Notes: generated by a model not told the origin, from the letters alone. Counted from the first letter of the stretch, positions 9,501 to 18,182 are shown. The stretch is 64,000 bases of DNA from SEAL01 sp032153715 (GCA_032153715.1 JALDYR010000001.1:381203-445202); one strand, 5' to 3'. Translations and numbers: made by a program.

Positions 9501-10079
9501 TTACCCCTTCAATGCCTGCGTCACGCGGTCAGCTGTCGATAAGTCAGTTGGCACGCCTTCCAAGGCGCGCGTTGCGTCATTCAAGGTATAGCCAAGCGCC
9601 ATCAGCGCCTCGAGCGCTTCATCAGTATGACTAATGGGCTGCGCGATACCAGTCGTCGTATTGTTGTCATAGTATAGTGGCATACCAACCTTATCCGACA
9701 GATCAACGACAACACGCTCAGCTGTCTTCTTGCCGACACCGCTTGCCTTTGTTATAAACGTTGCATCGCTATTGGCAATCGCATTACGCACAGTTTCACC
9801 TTCACCCAGACTCAAGATAGCAAGCGCCGCTTTTGGCCCGACACCTTGTACAGTAATCAACATTTCAAATAACTTTTTTGCCGCCAAGCTTGCAAAGCCA
9901 AACAATTCTTGCGACTGTTCTCGAATGTGATGATACGTATAAAATTTAATCGGCTCATTCAGGAGTGCTCGCTCGTAATCACCCAACGCAACCGCAACCT
10001 CATACCCAACACCATGAACATCAACGATCACGGATGAATTAAATTTTTCGGCAACAACCCCAGAGACATGTGCAATCAT
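9501..10079 (-). CDS. ruvA: Holliday junction DNA-binding protein RuvA
   Basis: Tetrameric junction-binding subunit of RuvAB. 192 residues: N-terminal OB fold (MIAHVSGVVAEK), the two helix-hairpin-helix motifs (TVQGVGPKAALAIL and ASGVGKKTAERVV) and a short C-terminal RuvB-binding domain (EALMALGYTLNDATRAL). First gene of ruvA-ruvB. TATAAT at 10087-10092 leaves only seven bases before the ATG, so the transcript should be leaderless. ruvC lies 5 kb away under its own promoter. Confidence 0.97.
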   Translation of the reverse strand: MIAHVSGVVAEKFNSSVIVDVHGVGYEVAVALGDYERALLNEPIKFYTYHHIREQSQELFGFASLAAKKLFEMLITVQGVGPKAALAILSLGEGETVRNAIANSDATFITKASGVGKKTAERVVVDLSDKVGMPLYYDNNTTTGIAQPISHTDEALEALMALGYTLNDATRALEGVPTDLSTADRVTQALKG

Positions 10080-10086
10080 ACTAACT

Positions 10087-10092
10087 ATTATA
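10087..10092 (-). promoter_or_regulatory. -10 box (TATAAT), leaderless-type promoter of ruvA-ruvB
   Basis: TATAAT on the minus strand, gap of seven bases to the RuvA ATG. Confidence 0.7.
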
Positions 10093-10115
10093 ACGTATTT
10101 GCTTTTCCGACAAAA

Positions 10116-12590
10116 TTAACGAGAATTACCGTTACCATTCCCTTGATTGCCACTCGATGAATCGCTTCCAGTACTTGGCGTAATTAAGTAAGTCACTGCT
10201 GACGAACTAGACGAAGCGAAGGCCTCTTCGTCCGCTGATTCAAACTCGGCCGTAATCGTATGGGCGCCAATCGACAGCGAACTCGTCGTAAACTGTGCGC
10301 CGCCATCAACCACCGACACCGCCCCAATAATCGTTGAACCGTCTCGGAATATGACAGTACCCCGTGCGCCTGCTCCCTGAACACTTGCCGTAAAGGTGAC
10401 GCTCGTTCCACGTGAAGCGGTGTTATTTGGCTTGACGCTCAATGTCGTCGTCGTTTCGACAAGCTCATCAGTGGCTACTTCTTCACCCTCGTCTTGATCC
10501 TTCTTCTCTTCCGTCTTCGTCTCTTGCACCTTGACTGAACAACTTGCCGTTGGAAGGCTTGTCGAGATAAAGTACTCACTCCGCGTCTTGCCATTAACTG
10601 CCGCATCAGCCAAACTGCCGTCGCTACACACATTCCGCTGGACAATACCCGATACCATCGGGAAAGATGTTGGCACACCGGCAAGCATTGACCCCATCGC
10701 ATTTCGCCAGATTGGACCAGCCATGATCGAGCCGCCATTTGCCATAGCGGTATTGTCGTTATTGCCAACCCACACGCCAACCGCTAGTTGCGGTGCATAG
10801 CCAATAGTCCACGCGTCTTTTGAATCATCGGTTGTCCCGGTCTTCACTGCTGCCGTTTTAACGGCACGAGTCTTGGCATCAATCACGTTTAGGCTACTAC
10901 CAAACACCGAGCTACGAGCATTATTATCAGCAAGGATATTAGAAATCAGGTACGAACCCTGCTCACTCATCACTTCTTTGCTTGTTGCTTTTGCCGCAAA
11001 TACCTTGTCGTTGTACTTGCTTTGAATATTCTTGATTGTCGAAGTATCGTATTGATCACCGCCGTTTGCAAAGGCAGCATAAGCATTTGTCATTTCTAAC
11101 AGTGGCACCTCGGCCGAGCCAAGTGCCAGCGACAAACCGTAGTTCGTCTTGTCATCAATGGTCGTAATTCCCATACGCTTTGCTGTTGCAATTGCATTCG
11201 ACACGCCAACTTTTTGCATAACCTTTACTGCTGGAATATTCAGCGACCAATCTAATGCGTTACGCACCGTCACGTCACCACGGAAGCGACGATCGGCGTT
11301 CTGTGGTTTGTACCCACCAAAATCGCTATCGGTTGGCTTTGTGTCCTTGAGGATTGTTGCCGGCGTAATTTTGCCGTCAGCAAGCGCCTGTGCATAATAC
11401 AGTGGTTTGAAGCTACTGCCCGGCTGACGTGGCGTCGTCACCATATTCACCTTGCCGAACTGCTCGTTATTCCAGTCTGCACTGCCGACTAGCGCCCGGA
11501 TTTCACCGTTTGTTGGGTCAATCGCCAGCCCGCTCGCATTCGTACCGCCATTAGCGTTAATTGTCCTCATATTATTACTGACTGCTGTCTGTAGCTGATT
11601 TTGCATATTCATATCAAGCGTCGTCGTCACCTGATAGCCCGAACGTGCCACCTTCTCTTCGCCGTATTTCTTGTACAGCTCATTCATGACCATCTCCGTG
11701 AAATGCGGCGCCTTACTACTATCCGCCAATGGCTTCACTGGTTGATACGCCAACTCTTCGGCAAGTGCGGCAGTCTTGTCTTGCTCGGTAATCACCTTGT
11801 TGTCGACCATGCGTGTCAAGACGGTATTTTGACGCTCCTTGGCATACTTCATTTCACCGTACAGCGGCGAGTACGCATTTGGCGCTGGCAAAATGCCAAT
11901 TAACATCGAGCTTTCCGCCAATGTCAGGTCTTGTGGTGATTTATTAAAGTAAGTCTTCGCCGCATCTTCAATCCCAAACACGTTGCCGCCAAAGAATGCC
12001 GAGTTTAGGTACATCGCCAGGATCTCATCTTTACTGTACGTCCGCTCAATCGCGATTGAAATCGATAGCTCCTGGAACTTTCGCAGATAGCTTTTTTGGT
12101 CGCTGAGCAGAGTGTTTTTTGCTAATTGTTGCGTCAGTGTCGAACCGCCGTAATTGCTGCCGCCAGTCGCTGCATTGGCATACAGCGCACCAACCATGCT
12201 GACAATTGAAAAGCCGCCGTGATCATAAAAATTCTTGTCCTCACTCGAAAGGAGCGCCTTCTCTGTTGAATCGCTAATTTTATCAAGTCCAATTAGCTCT
12301 CGGTGCTTTGCTCGGCCCAGGCTAAAGATTTCCGTCTTGCCATCGTTTGCGTACAACACAACCCCGGTATTATTACGGTTCATCAGCCGTTCTTGGTTCG
12401 AAATATCGCGCGCAAAATACAAATAGGTAGCCAACGGCAAGATAATCAAAAAGGCAAGAATGGGCCCAGCAATCACAAGGATCTTCTTCTTCAGACTTAG
12501 TTCGTGCCACCAGCGAAAATGTCTTTTCGCTCCACGTTTTACCTTTTGTGCTGGACTTACGCGCTTGGTGTATTTTCCTTGACGAATCAT
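10116..12590 (-). CDS. Bifunctional penicillin-binding protein, PBP1 type, with Ig-like tail
   Basis: Peptidoglycan synthase with glycosyltransferase (GT51) and transpeptidase domains, anchored by one helix at about residues 35-58 after a very basic tail. Motifs: EDKNFYDHGG (about 117) and GGSTLTQQLAKN for GT51; SSFK (about 394), SLN and KTGTTDD for the transpeptidase. After an acidic linker rich in Glu and Lys (about 680-700) comes a bacterial Ig-like domain (SVKPNNTASRGTSVTFTASV, about 710-790) and a Ser/Gly/Asn-rich end. The Ig tail suggests an extra contact with wall or surface polymers. 824 residues. Leaderless-type promoter at 12598-12603. Confidence 0.93.
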   Translation of the reverse strand: MIRQGKYTKRVSPAQKVKRGAKRHFRWWHELSLKKKILVIAGPILAFLIILPLATYLYFARDISNQERLMNRNNTGVVLYANDGKTEIFSLGRAKHRELIGLDKISDSTEKALLSSEDKNFYDHGGFSIVSMVGALYANAATGGSNYGGSTLTQQLAKNTLLSDQKSYLRKFQELSISIAIERTYSKDEILAMYLNSAFFGGNVFGIEDAAKTYFNKSPQDLTLAESSMLIGILPAPNAYSPLYGEMKYAKERQNTVLTRMVDNKVITEQDKTAALAEELAYQPVKPLADSSKAPHFTEMVMNELYKKYGEEKVARSGYQVTTTLDMNMQNQLQTAVSNNMRTINANGGTNASGLAIDPTNGEIRALVGSADWNNEQFGKVNMVTTPRQPGSSFKPLYYAQALADGKITPATILKDTKPTDSDFGGYKPQNADRRFRGDVTVRNALDWSLNIPAVKVMQKVGVSNAIATAKRMGITTIDDKTNYGLSLALGSAEVPLLEMTNAYAAFANGGDQYDTSTIKNIQSKYNDKVFAAKATSKEVMSEQGSYLISNILADNNARSSVFGSSLNVIDAKTRAVKTAAVKTGTTDDSKDAWTIGYAPQLAVGVWVGNNDNTAMANGGSIMAGPIWRNAMGSMLAGVPTSFPMVSGIVQRNVCSDGSLADAAVNGKTRSEYFISTSLPTASCSVKVQETKTEEKKDQDEGEEVATDELVETTTTLSVKPNNTASRGTSVTFTASVQGAGARGTVIFRDGSTIIGAVSVVDGGAQFTTSSLSIGAHTITAEFESADEEAFASSSSSAVTYLITPSTGSDSSSGNQGNGNGNSR

Positions 12591-12597
12591 TTCTCTT

Positions 12598-12603
12598 ATT
12601 ATA
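12598..12603 (-). promoter_or_regulatory. -10 box (TATAAT), leaderless-type promoter of PBP1
   Basis: TATAAT with a seven-base gap to the ATG at 12590. Confidence 0.65.
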
Positions 12604-12721
12604 CCAAATTAGCTGAGAAATAGACTAATATACCCCACGCGCCACTACTTGAATAATTGCTTAGAATACCCCATAATAAGAACGCTTGCGCGAACGCGTA
12701 CGTACATTACACAGGAAGACG

Positions 12722-13087
12722 GTGACAGCATTGGAAAATGCAATTGTTGAACTATTCAAGGGTCTAGGCATCGGAGCGAGGATACTTTCCGACGAAACGA
12801 AGCTTTCGTACGAAGTATGTTACGAGATTCTCCGAGCACCAAATAGGCGAGTAAATGAGGAAACGGCCTCCATTATTCATGAATGGGTCGAAAAACAGTT
12901 TGGTTACATTAACCGCAAAGAGTTGTTTCATCCTCACAATGTCTCAAATCGCGGACGTCGTCCGTACACCGGAACATGCATCGATAGAAGCACGAGATGT
13001 CGTATGGTCATTTGCTCATATTGTCATCTTGAAGTTCCAGCTCGTAAAATCTGCATTGAGTGCGATAAAGTACTTATTCCGATTTAA
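12722..13087 (+). CDS. Predicted HTH plus zinc-ribbon protein
   Basis: 121 residues with an N-terminal helical region (about 5-60) containing a possible helix-turn-helix, and a C-terminal zinc ribbon with CSYC and CIEC pairs about 13 residues apart. I do not recognise a named family. GTG at 12722 has an AGGAAG site five bases away; a TTG at 12686 sits eight bases after CATAAT and would be the leaderless alternative, adding 12 residues. Located just upstream of the csoR module and followed by a strong terminator, so it is a separate transcription unit. Confidence 0.6.
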   Translation: MTALENAIVELFKGLGIGARILSDETKLSYEVCYEILRAPNRRVNEETASIIHEWVEKQFGYINRKELFHPHNVSNRGRRPYTGTCIDRSTRCRMVICSYCHLEVPARKICIECDKVLIPI

Positions 13088-13126
13088 TGAGTTTCGCCCC
13101 CGTTTGGGGAATTTCGCTTAAACAAT

Positions 13127-13161
13127 AAGCTTGAGATTCCCCTTCGGGGGTTTTCAAGCTT
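13127..13161 (+). terminator. Hairpin terminator with TTCG tetraloop
   Basis: Outer arms AAGCTTGA / TCAAGCTT enclose CCCC-TTCG-GGGG followed by TTTT. It closes the HTH/zinc-ribbon gene and insulates the csoR promoter. A smaller CCCC-GTTT-GGGG hairpin precedes it at about 13097-13110. Confidence 0.75.
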
Positions 13162-13162
13162 G

Positions 13163-13187
13163 ACTAATACCCCCTGGGGGTATTAGT
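13163..13187 (+). promoter_or_regulatory. CsoR-type operator
   Basis: Perfect 12-bp inverted repeat ACTAATACCCCC around a single central T, with the TACCCC...GGGGTA core typical of CsoR-family operators. It overlaps a TAGTAT -10 box at 13184-13189 that ends six bases before the csoR ATG, so repressor binding would block RNA polymerase directly. Confidence 0.88.
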
Positions 13188-13195
13188 ATAAGACT

Positions 13196-13471
13196 ATGAT
13201 AGAAGATATTAAAAAGCGCTCTTCACATCGCGTAAAAATCCTCCAGGGGCAGCTTCGCGCGCTTGAGACCGCCATCGACAGCGAAGAATATTGCATGGAC
13301 ATCCTAACCCAAAGTCTAGCAATTCAAAAATCACTAGGATCCCTTAATAAACTTATCCTTGAAAACCACCTGCGCACTCACATCGCCCACGAAATCAAAC
13401 ACGGCAACGAAGAAAAATCGATCGAAGAGCTCCTGCAGCTATATGAGCTGCAAAATAACCGAGGAAAATAA
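13196..13471 (+). CDS. csoR: CsoR/RcnR-family metal-sensing repressor
   Basis: Small all-helical DNA-binding repressor of the CsoR/RcnR/FrmR family. 91 residues with the HRVKILQGQLRALE helix and one conserved cysteine at about position 33 (EEYCMDIL). The second site reads NHLRTHI, so the usual C-H-C copper triad has His in place of the last Cys (x-C-H-H). That pattern is closer to RcnR (Ni/Co) or FrmR than to copper CsoR, so the inducer is uncertain. It is the first gene of a three-gene plus-strand operon behind its own operator, implying autoregulation. Confidence 0.9.
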   Translation: MIEDIKKRSSHRVKILQGQLRALETAIDSEEYCMDILTQSLAIQKSLGSLNKLILENHLRTHIAHEIKHGNEEKSIEELLQLYELQNNRGK

Positions 13472-13475
13472 CGCC

Positions 13476-14030
13476 ATGAATCACGATCATCATTCACACG
13501 AAACAAGCCAGACCAACCACGCGACTAACCTAAAACCCGCACTCAATCCACTTAATCATTCACTCAAAGACTATCTGCCGCTTATCGCCGTACTTGGTTT
13601 TATTCTTCTTAGCACGTTCATCTACGTTGCGTTACAGGGCAACACATTCCTCATATGGATGAATGCGCTCATGGGATTCTTTTTTCTCTTTTTTGCCCTC
13701 TTTAAATTCATTGATCTGCCGGGTTTTGCTGACGGCTATCATGAATATGACCTGATTGCGCAGCGCGTCAAACTCTACGGCTGGATTTACCCATTCCTTG
13801 AAGTCATCCTCGCAACGCTTTATCTTCTCGCCGTAGTAAGTTCATGGCTCTATATCGCCACAATCATCCTGATGATCATTAACGTCGCTAGCATTGCAAT
13901 CAAACTCGCCCGCCGCGAAAAGTTTATGTGCATGTGCCTTTCAACCGTCCTGAAAGTGCCACTAACTACCGTCAGCTTGATCGAGTACGGATCGATGGGC
14001 ATCATGGCAGCAATCATGCTCGCGCTATAA
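13476..14030 (+). CDS. MauE/DoxX-like membrane protein with His-rich N-terminus
   Basis: 184 residues starting four bases after csoR behind a GAGGAAAA ribosome site. The N-terminus is a likely metal-binding stretch (NHDHHSHE). Four or five transmembrane helices follow, and a CMC motif near residue 148 sits next to STVLKVPLTTVSLIEYG, resembling the MauE/DoxX redox-associated membrane family. With csoR it suggests a role in metal or thiol-redox homeostasis at the membrane. The family call is tentative. Confidence 0.7.
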   Translation: MNHDHHSHETSQTNHATNLKPALNPLNHSLKDYLPLIAVLGFILLSTFIYVALQGNTFLIWMNALMGFFFLFFALFKFIDLPGFADGYHEYDLIAQRVKLYGWIYPFLEVILATLYLLAVVSSWLYIATIILMIINVASIAIKLARREKFMCMCLSTVLKVPLTTVSLIEYGSMGIMAAIMLAL

Positions 14031-14061
14031 TGCGCCGGCATGTGTCATACTAGGAATATCT

Positions 14062-14445
14062 ATGGCAAGCGAATCAAACTACATTCCAGGCATCTGCAAC
14101 ATCAACCCCGTCGAAATTAAGCGACGAAAAATGATCGGCAACGTCGGCTTTGGCGTCTTTATTGTCTTCGTTATCGCGCTCGTCCTGTTTCATGCGCCGT
14201 GGTATTACCGAACTGTCGTTTTCATTCCCGCCTTCATTGCCTGCACTGGCTATCTGCAAGCACGAAACCACTTTTGCATTAGCTACGCCAGCACCGGGCA
14301 GCAGCACGCCGACGACGGGAAAGTCGTCCCCGTTAACGATAACGCCGCCCTTAAAGCCGACAAACTAAAGGCTCGCATGATGAATGCACAGGCGTTTGTC
14401 ACTGCAGCAGTTATTACCGCCGCTTTCGCCGTTATGCCTTTATAG
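14062..14445 (+). CDS. Small membrane protein, third gene of csoR module
   Basis: 127 residues with three probable transmembrane helices (about 27-45, 48-66 and 107-125), a GICNINPVEIKRRK motif near the N-terminus and one further Cys in ARNHFCISYA. An AGGAAT site lies before the ATG. I recognise the GIC-I-PVEI-RR pattern as a conserved small membrane family but know no function. Its position after csoR and the DoxX-like gene suggests shared metal or redox control. Its 3' end overlaps the convergent kinase-like gene by 14 bp. Confidence 0.65.
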   Translation: MASESNYIPGICNINPVEIKRRKMIGNVGFGVFIVFVIALVLFHAPWYYRTVVFIPAFIACTGYLQARNHFCISYASTGQQHADDGKVVPVNDNAALKADKLKARMMNAQAFVTAAVITAAFAVMPL

Positions 14446-15186
14446 AACTTTCGTATGATTGTGCCAACGCCGCGAGAAAACTTTGCGGATCTACGTGGCG
14501 ATGAATGGCTTTGCGTGCAAGCGCGCTCGTAAAAACGCGCCGCGTTGGAATAGGCAGGTTTCTCGATATTGTTGCAGGGTATTTTTTTCGCCATGCGTAC
14601 GTATCGCTCCGAAGAAGTAAACGTTCAAATGGCAATCGACCGCTCAAGGCAAGATGGGCAATAACCGCCACGCGATACGTTGCGGTGCGCGTCGTCAGCT
14701 CGGCTTGTACTGGGAATTCCTCTGGCGCCATTGTTTCCCACGTTCCGCGCATATCATCCTGTAGCCAGCTAGGCTCGCCCGGATTTTTAATGACTGCCGC
14801 CTCCAAGTCAACGAGACGAGCGCCAGAATCACAGAAAATCAAATGCTCTAAGTTCAGGTCGCGGTACATAATTCCGCGATCCAAAAGGTCCGATTCGGCG
14901 TCAATATAACTCTCTAAAGAGCCCGCGACAGCCTCCCACGACTGGGCATCCGCCGACCAGTCATCTCTCAGATTAAGCCACTCTTTCCCGTTCTTGCCAG
15001 CAACATACTCCATCTCTAATGTCGTATTGCTGTCGACTTCTTGCCTACTGATAATATTTGGCACGTAAGGACTCTGTTCTAGCAACTCAAGCACACGACT
15101 TTCACGCACAATGCGTTGATAGCCTTCGGGCGATGTACTGGTTTTTTGACAGTCGGGCTGGCGACTATAATTTCTACGTTATTCAT
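14432..15186 (-). pseudogene. Protein-kinase-like gene with apparent one-base frameshift
   Basis: The main frame (14432-15109 from GTG) holds the C-lobe: YRDLNLEH in place of HRDLKxxN, DLE in place of DFG, and an APEEF segment. No start codon fits the conserved beginning of this frame, but an ATG at 15186, six bases after the ruvC stop, opens a second frame that runs to an A6 run (15142-15147). Adding one A joins the frames into a product with a VKK lysine and a RESRVLELL helix-C glutamate, as in a kinase N-lobe. So this is a kinase or pseudokinase gene with a real frameshift, a programmed -1 slip or a sequence error. Likely co-transcribed with ruvC. Confidence 0.65.
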
Positions 15187-15191
15187 AACAT

Positions 15192-15665
15192 CTATCCACG
15201 GCTCATCATTGAATGCGTAATTGCCGCCGCCAGTGCATCGGCGCAGTCGTCAGGTTTTGGCACTTCTTTTAGCCCTAGGTGCATGCGCACCATTTCCTGA
15301 ACTTGCTTTTTATCAGCCTTGCCGTATCCTGTCAGTGTTTGTTTAATTTGTTGCGGCGTATATTCAGCAATTGGCAATCTTGCTTTGCGGCCGGTTAGCA
15401 TTGCCACGCCGCGAGCATGAGAGACACTCATTGCCGTCGTCACGTTTTGCGAGAAAAACAGTTTTTCAATCGACATCACTTCTGGCTTCGTCTCGGCAAT
15501 AATATCCGTCAGCCCGTCAAAGATTTCTTCGAGTCGTTCGTCAAGTGGTGTATGTGCCGGCGTCGTAATCACCCCGGCCGTCACCATCTTTGCTTTGCCG
15601 CGCACGACGTCGACAACGCCAAAGCCTAAAATCCCTGTTCCCGGGTCAATACCGATAATTCTCAT
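15192..15665 (-). CDS. ruvC: Holliday junction resolvase RuvC
   Basis: Dimeric endonuclease that resolves Holliday junctions. 157 residues opening with MRIIGIDPGTGILGFGVV (first catalytic Asp) and containing SIEKLFFSQN (Glu) and the C-terminal DDCADALAAAI (last Asp). Full-length catalytic set. TATACT at 15673-15678 leaves a seven-base gap to ATG, so a leaderless transcript is predicted. The kinase-like frame begins just downstream. Confidence 0.97.
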   Translation of the reverse strand: MRIIGIDPGTGILGFGVVDVVRGKAKMVTAGVITTPAHTPLDERLEEIFDGLTDIIAETKPEVMSIEKLFFSQNVTTAMSVSHARGVAMLTGRKARLPIAEYTPQQIKQTLTGYGKADKKQVQEMVRMHLGLKEVPKPDDCADALAAAITHSMMSRG

Positions 15666-15672
15666 TACTCTT

Positions 15673-15678
15673 AGTATA
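15673..15678 (-). promoter_or_regulatory. -10 box (TATACT), leaderless-type promoter of ruvC
   Basis: TATACT seven bases before the ruvC ATG on the minus strand. Confidence 0.6.
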
Positions 15679-15680
15679 CG

Positions 15681-17414
15681 TTATTTACCGCGCGTCAGAA
15701 ATGAGCCCATTTTTTGAACAGCAGCCACTACTTCACGTCGCCACTCCCAACCGGCATAGCCCAGTGCAAGCAGCGTAACGCCACCAAGCGCCCACCAGCC
15801 GACAAACGTCTTTGCACCATCCTTCACCGGTTGAATTGCAAAGGCGGCTGCCGGCACAGTCTTAACGGCATTGCGACAACGATTCGTTTCCTCGCTTCTT
15901 TCCTGTCCTTCTTTACATGGCGTTAACTGACTTACGGCCGTAGCGATATTGCGACACCGGTTCGTCTCTTCGCTGCGGTACTGATCATCACGACACGGTT
16001 TCAGAATACTTGCAGCTACTAGGTTGCGACAACGATTCGTTTCTTCACTACGGTACTGCCCTAATTTACAAGCAGCCAGTACGCTCTCGACAGGAATATT
16101 ACGACAGCGACCTGTTTCTTCACTTCGGTACTTCCCCGTCGAACATGGCGTAGGCACGACAGCTACAGCTTCAATCTCACTCGACTCTTCAGATGCATGA
16201 TTGGCGTCATTTGGCGTTGGCTGATTAGTGTATAGCCAGACGCCATCAATCAATGCCCATGCCATATCATCTTTTGGCTCCGTGTAAGCTGCCGTTTCAC
16301 TCACGATACTTTCATCCAATCCGGTGAGGGTAACTTTACTGGAAGTATTAACCAACGTAAACGGCAGGATTGAATTCGAGACTGCCAAGTATCGGCCACC
16401 GTCAATACTTAAACCACTCGGAAATGAGTAGGTCTTATCGGCATTCATGCCAATCTTCAACAGGTAGCGGCCTAACTCAACCCGCTGACTTGAAGGATTA
16501 TATAATTCGATATACTCGTTACCTATATCGCTCCCGCTCACATTCGGCAGCAACTCGGTAATTACCAGCGGCACCAATGGTGTCACACAGTCGCCAGCAA
16601 CTGACTGAGTCGCGCCCTCAGGTACAGCGGACTGAATGCCATCTAAATTCAGGCAAGCGTCGTACATCGTACAGGCTCCCGCCTCATTTGCCGTCATGCC
16701 ATCTGGAATGCTTAATTGTAATCCCGCCAGGTTTAGACAAGAGTCAATCTGACACGATCCCGTCTCGTCGTATAAATATCCAACAGGCAGCCCTGTTTGC
16801 AAGCCTGCAAGATTGTCGCATACGTCGACAACTATCTCTTGCTCGTAAACGCCCGACTGCGGAATTGTCCAGGATGCCGCTTTTATAAAATCTGTTCCAA
16901 GATCTGTGTCAAGCTTCTGTAATGGCTGACCTGGTACTGTCTGTCGCTGCCAAACGCTACCCGCTGACAAACTACTCGACCACCCAAACTCATCTACCAA
17001 AACTCCTACAGAATCAATAATGCCTATCTTATCCGTGCCAGTCGCAATACTGCCAGATGACTGATTAAGCGTCCGTAGAACTACATCGGGCTGGTAATTG
17101 AATTGTGCCGAAAAGCTCGCAGAAGCTATTGTTACGTACCCATGGACTTCAACCATCGCACGCAGACTGACCGATCCATCAATACAGCCAATCATAGCGC
17201 CGCTCCCATTTTGGATACACCAACCCGTAACGTCAATTGAATTATCGCTGTTATTGTACAGAGCGACAAATTCTCGAGTTACATCCCCGACACCACCAGC
17301 TTGAATATGGCTCAAAACGAGATGTGGCGATGGAGTCGCATAGCTCGTAGGACTTGTCATCGTCGCCGATGTTACAAGCGTCAGAACGATTAGCAACCAT
17401 CGAACCCACTGCAT
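15681..17414 (-). CDS. Surface protein with two lamin-tail domains and cysteine repeats
   Basis: 577-residue exported protein. A signal peptide (about 1-26) precedes a lamin-tail domain (about 30-135), three C-NLxGLQ...P...G-C repeats (about 195-280), a second lamin-tail domain (about 285-395; VITELLPNVSGSD), four RSEET-RCRN cysteine repeats (about 415-515) and a C-terminal helix with a basic tail. Each RSEET unit carries a Cys pair, suggesting a string of disulfide knots projecting from the membrane. Lamin-tail domains in bacteria are extracellular and often linked to nucleases or adhesion; no enzyme domain is present. Adhesion is inferred. Confidence 0.8.
   Translation of the reverse strand: MQWVRWLLIVLTLVTSATMTSPTSYATPSPHLVLSHIQAGGVGDVTREFVALYNNSDNSIDVTGWCIQNGSGAMIGCIDGSVSLRAMVEVHGYVTIASASFSAQFNYQPDVVLRTLNQSSGSIATGTDKIGIIDSVGVLVDEFGWSSSLSAGSVWQRQTVPGQPLQKLDTDLGTDFIKAASWTIPQSGVYEQEIVVDVCDNLAGLQTGLPVGYLYDETGSCQIDSCLNLAGLQLSIPDGMTANEAGACTMYDACLNLDGIQSAVPEGATQSVAGDCVTPLVPLVITELLPNVSGSDIGNEYIELYNPSSQRVELGRYLLKIGMNADKTYSFPSGLSIDGGRYLAVSNSILPFTLVNTSSKVTLTGLDESIVSETAAYTEPKDDMAWALIDGVWLYTNQPTPNDANHASEESSEIEAVAVVPTPCSTGKYRSEETGRCRNIPVESVLAACKLGQYRSEETNRCRNLVAASILKPCRDDQYRSEETNRCRNIATAVSQLTPCKEGQERSEETNRCRNAVKTVPAAAFAIQPVKDGAKTFVGWWALGGVTLLALGYAGWEWRREVVAAVQKMGSFLTRGK
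15868..16141 (-). repeat. Four tandem RSEET-type repeats inside the lamin-tail gene
   Basis: Four copies of a 75-78 bp unit encoding C-xx-G-Q/K-Y-RSEET-N-RCRN with a variable 8-10 residue spacer. DNA around RSEETNRCRN is nearly identical between copies two and three, pointing to recent duplication or recombination. Confidence 0.8.
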
Positions 17415-17456
17415 ATGCTTAAAATATACAGTAGAAAAAATGAAAAGTAAATAAAA

Positions 17457-18182
17457 TTATTCAGTTACATCTGCTGTGATGTCGGCGTTCGTATGCACGT
17501 TCACCACATCATCGAGGTCATCAAGCGCATCAAGTACCTTAAATACCTTGGCCGCTTGCTCTTCGTCGCTGATTTCAATCATATTCTTAGCAACATGTTG
17601 CAGCTCGGCGTCTTTCACTTCCAGACTGGCTTCAATCAATGCGGTGCGAACTTTCGCGAGATCTTTTTGATCAGTGTAGACAACGATTTCACCGTCATCC
17701 TCTACGGCATCTTCTGCGCCAGCATCAAGAATTGTCAGCAACGCATCCTCACCTGTTGCCGCTACACGAATCACGCCCTTGCGGTCAAACTGGAACGTCA
17801 CACTACCGGCATCAGCAATGCGGCCACCATTTTTCGTCAGGGCATTACGCACCTCGGGGAATGTACGGTTTTTATTGTCAGTCGCCGTTTCGATAATAAT
17901 ACCAACGCCGCCTGGACCCATGCCTTCATAGGTTATCTCTTCAAGTACGGCCGCGTTTTTATCGTTCACCCGGTCGATCGCACGTTGAATATTCGCGTTT
18001 GGCATGTTGGCCTGCTTGGCTTTTTCAATTGCTAGCGCTAGCGCCGAGTTCATCGTGGGATCAGTACCGCCACGAGCAGCAATCGCAATTTGGTTACCAA
18101 TCTTCGTAAAGACCGCACCACGCTTTGCGTCTTTAGCGCCTTTTTCTCGCTTAATAGTCGACCATTTACTGTGTCCTGACAT
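17457..18182 (-). CDS. yebC: YebC/PmpR family transcriptional or translational regulator
   Basis: 241 residues starting MSGHSKWSTIKREKGAKD, the highly conserved YebC opening. The family includes DNA-binding regulators and, in recent work, ribosome-associated factors that relieve stalling at proline runs. GCGGAGAAA precedes the ATG as a ribosome site. Stands alone between the lamin-tail gene and two prepilins. Confidence 0.95.
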   Translation of the reverse strand: MSGHSKWSTIKREKGAKDAKRGAVFTKIGNQIAIAARGGTDPTMNSALALAIEKAKQANMPNANIQRAIDRVNDKNAAVLEEITYEGMGPGGVGIIIETATDNKNRTFPEVRNALTKNGGRIADAGSVTFQFDRKGVIRVAATGEDALLTILDAGAEDAVEDDGEIVVYTDQKDLAKVRTALIEASLEVKDAELQHVAKNMIEISDEEQAAKVFKVLDALDDLDDVVNVHTNADITADVTE

